Shown: piece after piece, positions 43,017 through 45,187 of the stretch
How positions within the stretch are numbered: the first letter of the stretch is position 1
Layout: the number at the start of each line of letters is the position of its first letter
Assembly (NCBI RefSeq): GCF_000159315.1
Contig: NZ_GG669996.1
Span: 3,431 to 48,617 of the forward strand
Reading direction: 5' to 3'
Length of the DNA stretch: 45,187 nt
From: Lentilactobacillus hilgardii DSM 20176 = ATCC 8290
GTDB lineage: Bacteria > Bacillota > Bacilli > Lactobacillales > Lactobacillaceae
Notes under the pieces: model-generated
Seen by the model: the letters and a program-made list of their open reading frames with translations, nothing else
Databases searched by the model: none
What the model was told of the DNA's origin: nothing
Position numbers and translations under genes: made by a program

Positions 43017-43382
43017 ATGGCTTTCGATAAAGACAATATTATTGATCAATTAAAAGATGCTTCAATTAGCGACCTTAACGACTTAGTTAAGTCAATTGAA
43101 GATGAATTTGGTGTTTCTGCAGCTGCTCCTGTAGCCGCTGCTGGTGCTGCTGGTGGGGAAGCTGCCACAAAGGATTCATACGATGTCGAATTAACTGAAT
43201 CTGGTGACCAAAAGGTTAAAGCAATTAAGGCTGTCCGTGAAATCACTGGTCTTGGTTTGAAGGATGCTAAGGGTCTTGTTGACAAGGTACCTTCAACTAT
43301 CAAGGAAGGCGTTTCAGAAGACGAAGCTAACAAGATCAAGGAAACTCTTGAGGCTGTTGGTGGCGTTGTAACTCTTAAGTAA
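43017..43382 (+). CDS. rplL: Ribosomal protein bL12
   Basis: 121 residues. N-terminal dimerisation helices, an Ala/Gly hinge ([14 protein letters not shown], about residues 36-50) and the C-terminal domain EKxEFDV-like [41 protein letters not shown], which binds translation factors. The ATG follows CTGGAGG. Codon use is strongly biased, as expected for a very highly expressed gene. Confidence 0.98.
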   Translation: MAFDKDNIIDQLKDASISDLNDLVKSIEDEFGVSAAAPVAAAGAAGGEAATKDSYDVELTESGDQKVKAIKAVREITGLGLKDAKGLVDKVPSTIKEGVSEDEANKIKETLEAVGGVVTLK

Positions 43383-43407
43383 GAGAGTTATAAGTAGTTC
43401 AAATCAG

Positions 43408-43453
43408 ATCGCTCTGTATCGGTAATAAATACCGATATGGAGCGATTTTTTTG
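43408..43453 (+). terminator. Terminator of rplJ-rplL
   Basis: ATCGCTC/GAGCGAT and TATCGGTA/TACCGATA stack into a long stem, followed by seven T. rpoB does not follow, as usual in lactobacilli. Confidence 0.92.
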
Positions 43454-43506
43454 TATATTAAATTTGATTGAGCATGAATTAGAATGAAAACTTTATGGTA
43501 CATCTG

Positions 43507-43540
43507 TGGAACATGACCAAATTTAGGAGATCATGTTCCA
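43507..43540. repeat. 10-bp inverted repeat at the edge of the integrase element
   Basis: TGGAACATGA (43507-43516) and TCATGTTCCA (43531-43540) are a perfect inverted repeat, 25 bp before the integrase stop. A flanking TTTATGG/CCATAAA (43492-43498/43538-43544) extends it in part. There is no T-run. It could be part of an attachment site or a recombinase arm site; there is no second att copy in the window to compare. Confidence 0.45.
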
Positions 43541-43565
43541 TAAAATTGCTTGGAATGCATCCATA

Positions 43566-44775
43566 TCAGTCAGTTGACGCATCCTTTTTAAAGAGGACAT
43601 CTTGCATGCCGTTGATCACTTTTAAGCTGCCTTGTTGAGTAGGACGAGTATATGAATCAGTCATATCAAGTGAGGAGTGACCGAGCCAGTGCATCACGTC
43701 GGTTGGTGAAAGATTTAGTGAACGGGCCATAGTTGCAAAATAATGTCGGAGCAAGTGAGGATAAATATGAATGTGGCATGAGCTTTCGACCTTCTTGAAT
43801 AGGCGGTTAGGATATTGGATGTAAACCGGCATACCAGATTGTTCGTTTAAAAATAAGAAGCCGTCTTCTTTTAAAATATGTCCGGTTCGTTGACAAATAT
43901 TTTTGGAATACTGAATTGAAAATTTTAACATGTCTGCCATTTCACCAGTTACATAATTTTGCCGATAGCTTGATTCATTTTTTAAAGGACCACCAAGTGT
44001 TTCTAATCGGTTATCGGTTACGACCTAAGTTATAAGTAATCTCACAAATTTCTTGATTATTTTGTTTAAGGAATTTGAATGAATTGTATCGTAAACCGAT
44101 TACCTCTTCCCGTCTAGCACCCATTGCACACAGATAAATTAAAGTTAGTTGATACTTGTTAAGTACTTTACGAGCAGTATCAATAAAGGTTTGGTATTGT
44201 TCAGGCTCTAGCTTTGCAGTCTTCTTTGCCGATGCTCCTTCGATAATAATAGATTTCAATCGATTCTTATCAATAACATCATTTAGCAAGGCACGATTCA
44301 TGAGTAGCTGAACAATTGAATTTATGGATTTGATTGTGGTATACGCATATTTCTTTTTAACTAAATTATCAATGAAATTTTGATAGTTGGATCGAGTGAT
44401 TTCCGACATTTTCATATTTCCAAAAATTGGTTCAATTTGATTTTTCCAATAAGTGTCTTTCTGATCGACAGTTTCAGGGCGCCATTTACCGATTTCGATC
44501 GATCTTTTTCTAGTCTGGGCATAGTACTGACCTAACGTTATTTTACGTTTAGCAAGCACGTCTTGATTGCCAACGTCCAGATCTGTTTGTGCTCTTCGCA
44601 GAATTACCTCTGCGTCTTGCCAGTTATTAAATCCGCTCTTGGTGAATTCCTTCCTCTTGTGTTCACTATCATAGTAGGACCAACGAACCCGATAACGTTT
44701 CCCGTTTTCCGTCTCATACTCGTAAATGTAGGGGTGTCGCTTCAGCTTCTTATAAACTCGCTTAGGTTTTGTCAT
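43566..44775 (-). pseudogene. Phage-type tyrosine integrase, frameshifted
   Basis: Two frames together give one integrase of about 400 residues. The N-terminal part (ATG 44775, with GAGAGGA upstream, to a stop at 44011) has an AP2-like arm-binding domain (RYRVRWSYYDSEHKRKEFTKSGF), the core-binding domain and the first catalytic arginine (GARREEV). The C-terminal part, continuing to 43566, holds HLLRH, HWLGHSS and the nucleophile tyrosine in SYTR. They are out of frame because AACCGAT is duplicated in tandem (44006-44019). Removing one copy restores GRNRLETLGGPL and a full protein. It marks a prophage or integrative element whose body lies beyond the window end. Confidence 0.88.
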
Positions 44776-44825
44776 ATTTTCATTTCCTCTCAAATGTGTA
44801 ATTTAGTCTATCTTTTTCACAAAAC

Positions 44826-44835
44826 TACGTACGTA
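44826..44835. repeat. 10-bp palindrome upstream of the integrase
   Basis: TACGTACGTA is a perfect palindrome about 50 bp upstream of the integrase start on the minus strand. It might be an operator for an element regulator. The rest of 44794-45025 is AT-rich and holds no gene. Confidence 0.3.
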
Positions 44836-44956
44836 TGTTCTTTTGTTGTCCTAAATAAAAGCCCATATTGATGAGCTAATGAAAAAATCTTAGGATCAGG
44901 CTAATAATGCCAATGGCAACAAGGACTCTAATTTATATATATATTAATGAATTTTA

Positions 44957-45002
44957 TGGCGTGTTTACAAATGCTCTCTTCCTATTGAGCTAAGGGGCCG
45001 GC
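44957..45002 (-). other. tRNA-like 5' fragment
   Basis: On the minus strand, GCCGGCCCCTTAGC followed by TCAATAGGAAGAGAGC resembles the acceptor and D-arm of a tRNA, then ATTTGTAAA in the place of an anticodon loop. No T-arm or closing acceptor strand follows. It may be a tRNA remnant or an attP-associated fragment. Confidence 0.35.
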
Positions 45003-45025
45003 TTTTCATAAACTGAACAATTAAA

Positions 45026-45187
45026 TCATTTAGCGCGTCTACCATTGAAGTATGGTGTTAGATAATTTAATGGGGCAAGTTTAGGGTTGAGCGGCTTAAA
45101 TTTTCCTGACCATTTTGCTTTAACTGGAGTATCAGCATTTTGCTTTAAGCATGTATACTGAACGCCATTTTTATGTTTAATATTAAA
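45026..45187 (-). CDS. C-terminus of an unidentified protein, cut by the window end
   Basis: The minus-strand frame is open from the window end to a TGA at 45026-45028, giving 53 C-terminal residues. They include YTCLKQNADTPVKAKWSGKF and KPLNPKLAPLNYLTPYFNGR, and end RRAK. The composition (Lys, Pro, Asn, aromatic residues) is protein-like, and the segment is free of the short repeats seen in noncoding DNA here. No family was recognised. Its position directly upstream of the integrase suggests it belongs to the same mobile element; genes in this place are often exclusion, repressor or cargo functions. Confidence 0.55.
   Translation of the reverse strand, partial: FNIKHKNGVQYTCLKQNADTPVKAKWSGKFKPLNPKLAPLNYLTPYFNGRRAK

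Noticed and set aside
45026-45060. D-arm-like CTTCAATGGTAGACGCGC on the minus strand, suggesting a tRNA
   Set aside because: It lies in an uninterrupted coding frame ending YFNGRRAK-stop, and no complete tRNA fold could be drawn.

Overview
The window is a piece of chromosome from a low-GC Firmicute of the family Lactobacillaceae. The evidence is the gene set and order: dtpT, pepC, a mannose-class PTS, LytR-CpsA-Psr and TagA wall enzymes, pncB-nadE, and a gltX-cysS-mrnC-rlmB-yacP-sigH-rpmG-secE-nusG-rplKAJL block. AT-rich spacers, strong AGGAGG-type ribosome binding sites and the yybP-ykoY and L10 leaders fit the same group. The genus cannot be fixed from sequence reading alone.

Region 1 (1-5.8 kb): a lactose/cellobiose-type PTS IIB, then a IIA that is broken by a one-base frameshift; the peptide transporter dtpT behind a terminator-like leader; a metallophosphoesterase; tRNA-Tyr and tRNA-Gln. 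Two stretches with no credible gene (3.65-4.23 and 4.61-5.27 kb) flank a DUF805 membrane protein, followed by a VanZ-like protein.

Region 2 (5.9-19.7 kb): proC, nagA and its GntR-type regulator, tagA on the minus strand, and the NAD salvage pair pncB-nadE. Next is a P-type cation ATPase preceded by a yybP-ykoY (Mn2+) riboswitch with a long terminator, then an uncharacterised 143-residue protein probably on the same transcript. A tandem array of about 123-nt structured repeats follows, then tex, a SprT-like gene, thrB and tRNA-Leu.

Region 3 (19.8-33.3 kb): a HAD phosphatase, a complete mannose-family PTS (IIA, IIB, IIC, IID), an LCP wall-polymer ligase, an AEC permease, an EamA exporter, a phosphoglycerate mutase, pepC, rpiA, a dUTPase, radA and a PIN/TRAM protein.

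Region 4 (33.4-43.5 kb): information-processing block with gltX, cysS, mrnC, rlmB, yacP/rae1, sigH (with a hairpin over its ribosome binding site), rpmG, secE (58 residues), nusG, an inserted alpha/beta hydrolase, rplK-rplA with two similar leader hairpins, and rplJ-rplL behind an L10 leader.

Region 5 (43.5 kb to end): the edge of an integrated element. A tyrosine integrase on the minus strand is broken by a perfect 7-bp tandem duplication. Beyond it lie a tRNA-like fragment and the C-terminus of an unidentified protein that runs off the window. The most unusual items are the tandem structured repeats at 15.4-15.7 kb with a possible diverged relative at 29.0-29.2 kb, the uncharacterised protein under the Mn riboswitch, and several leader structures that look regulatory.
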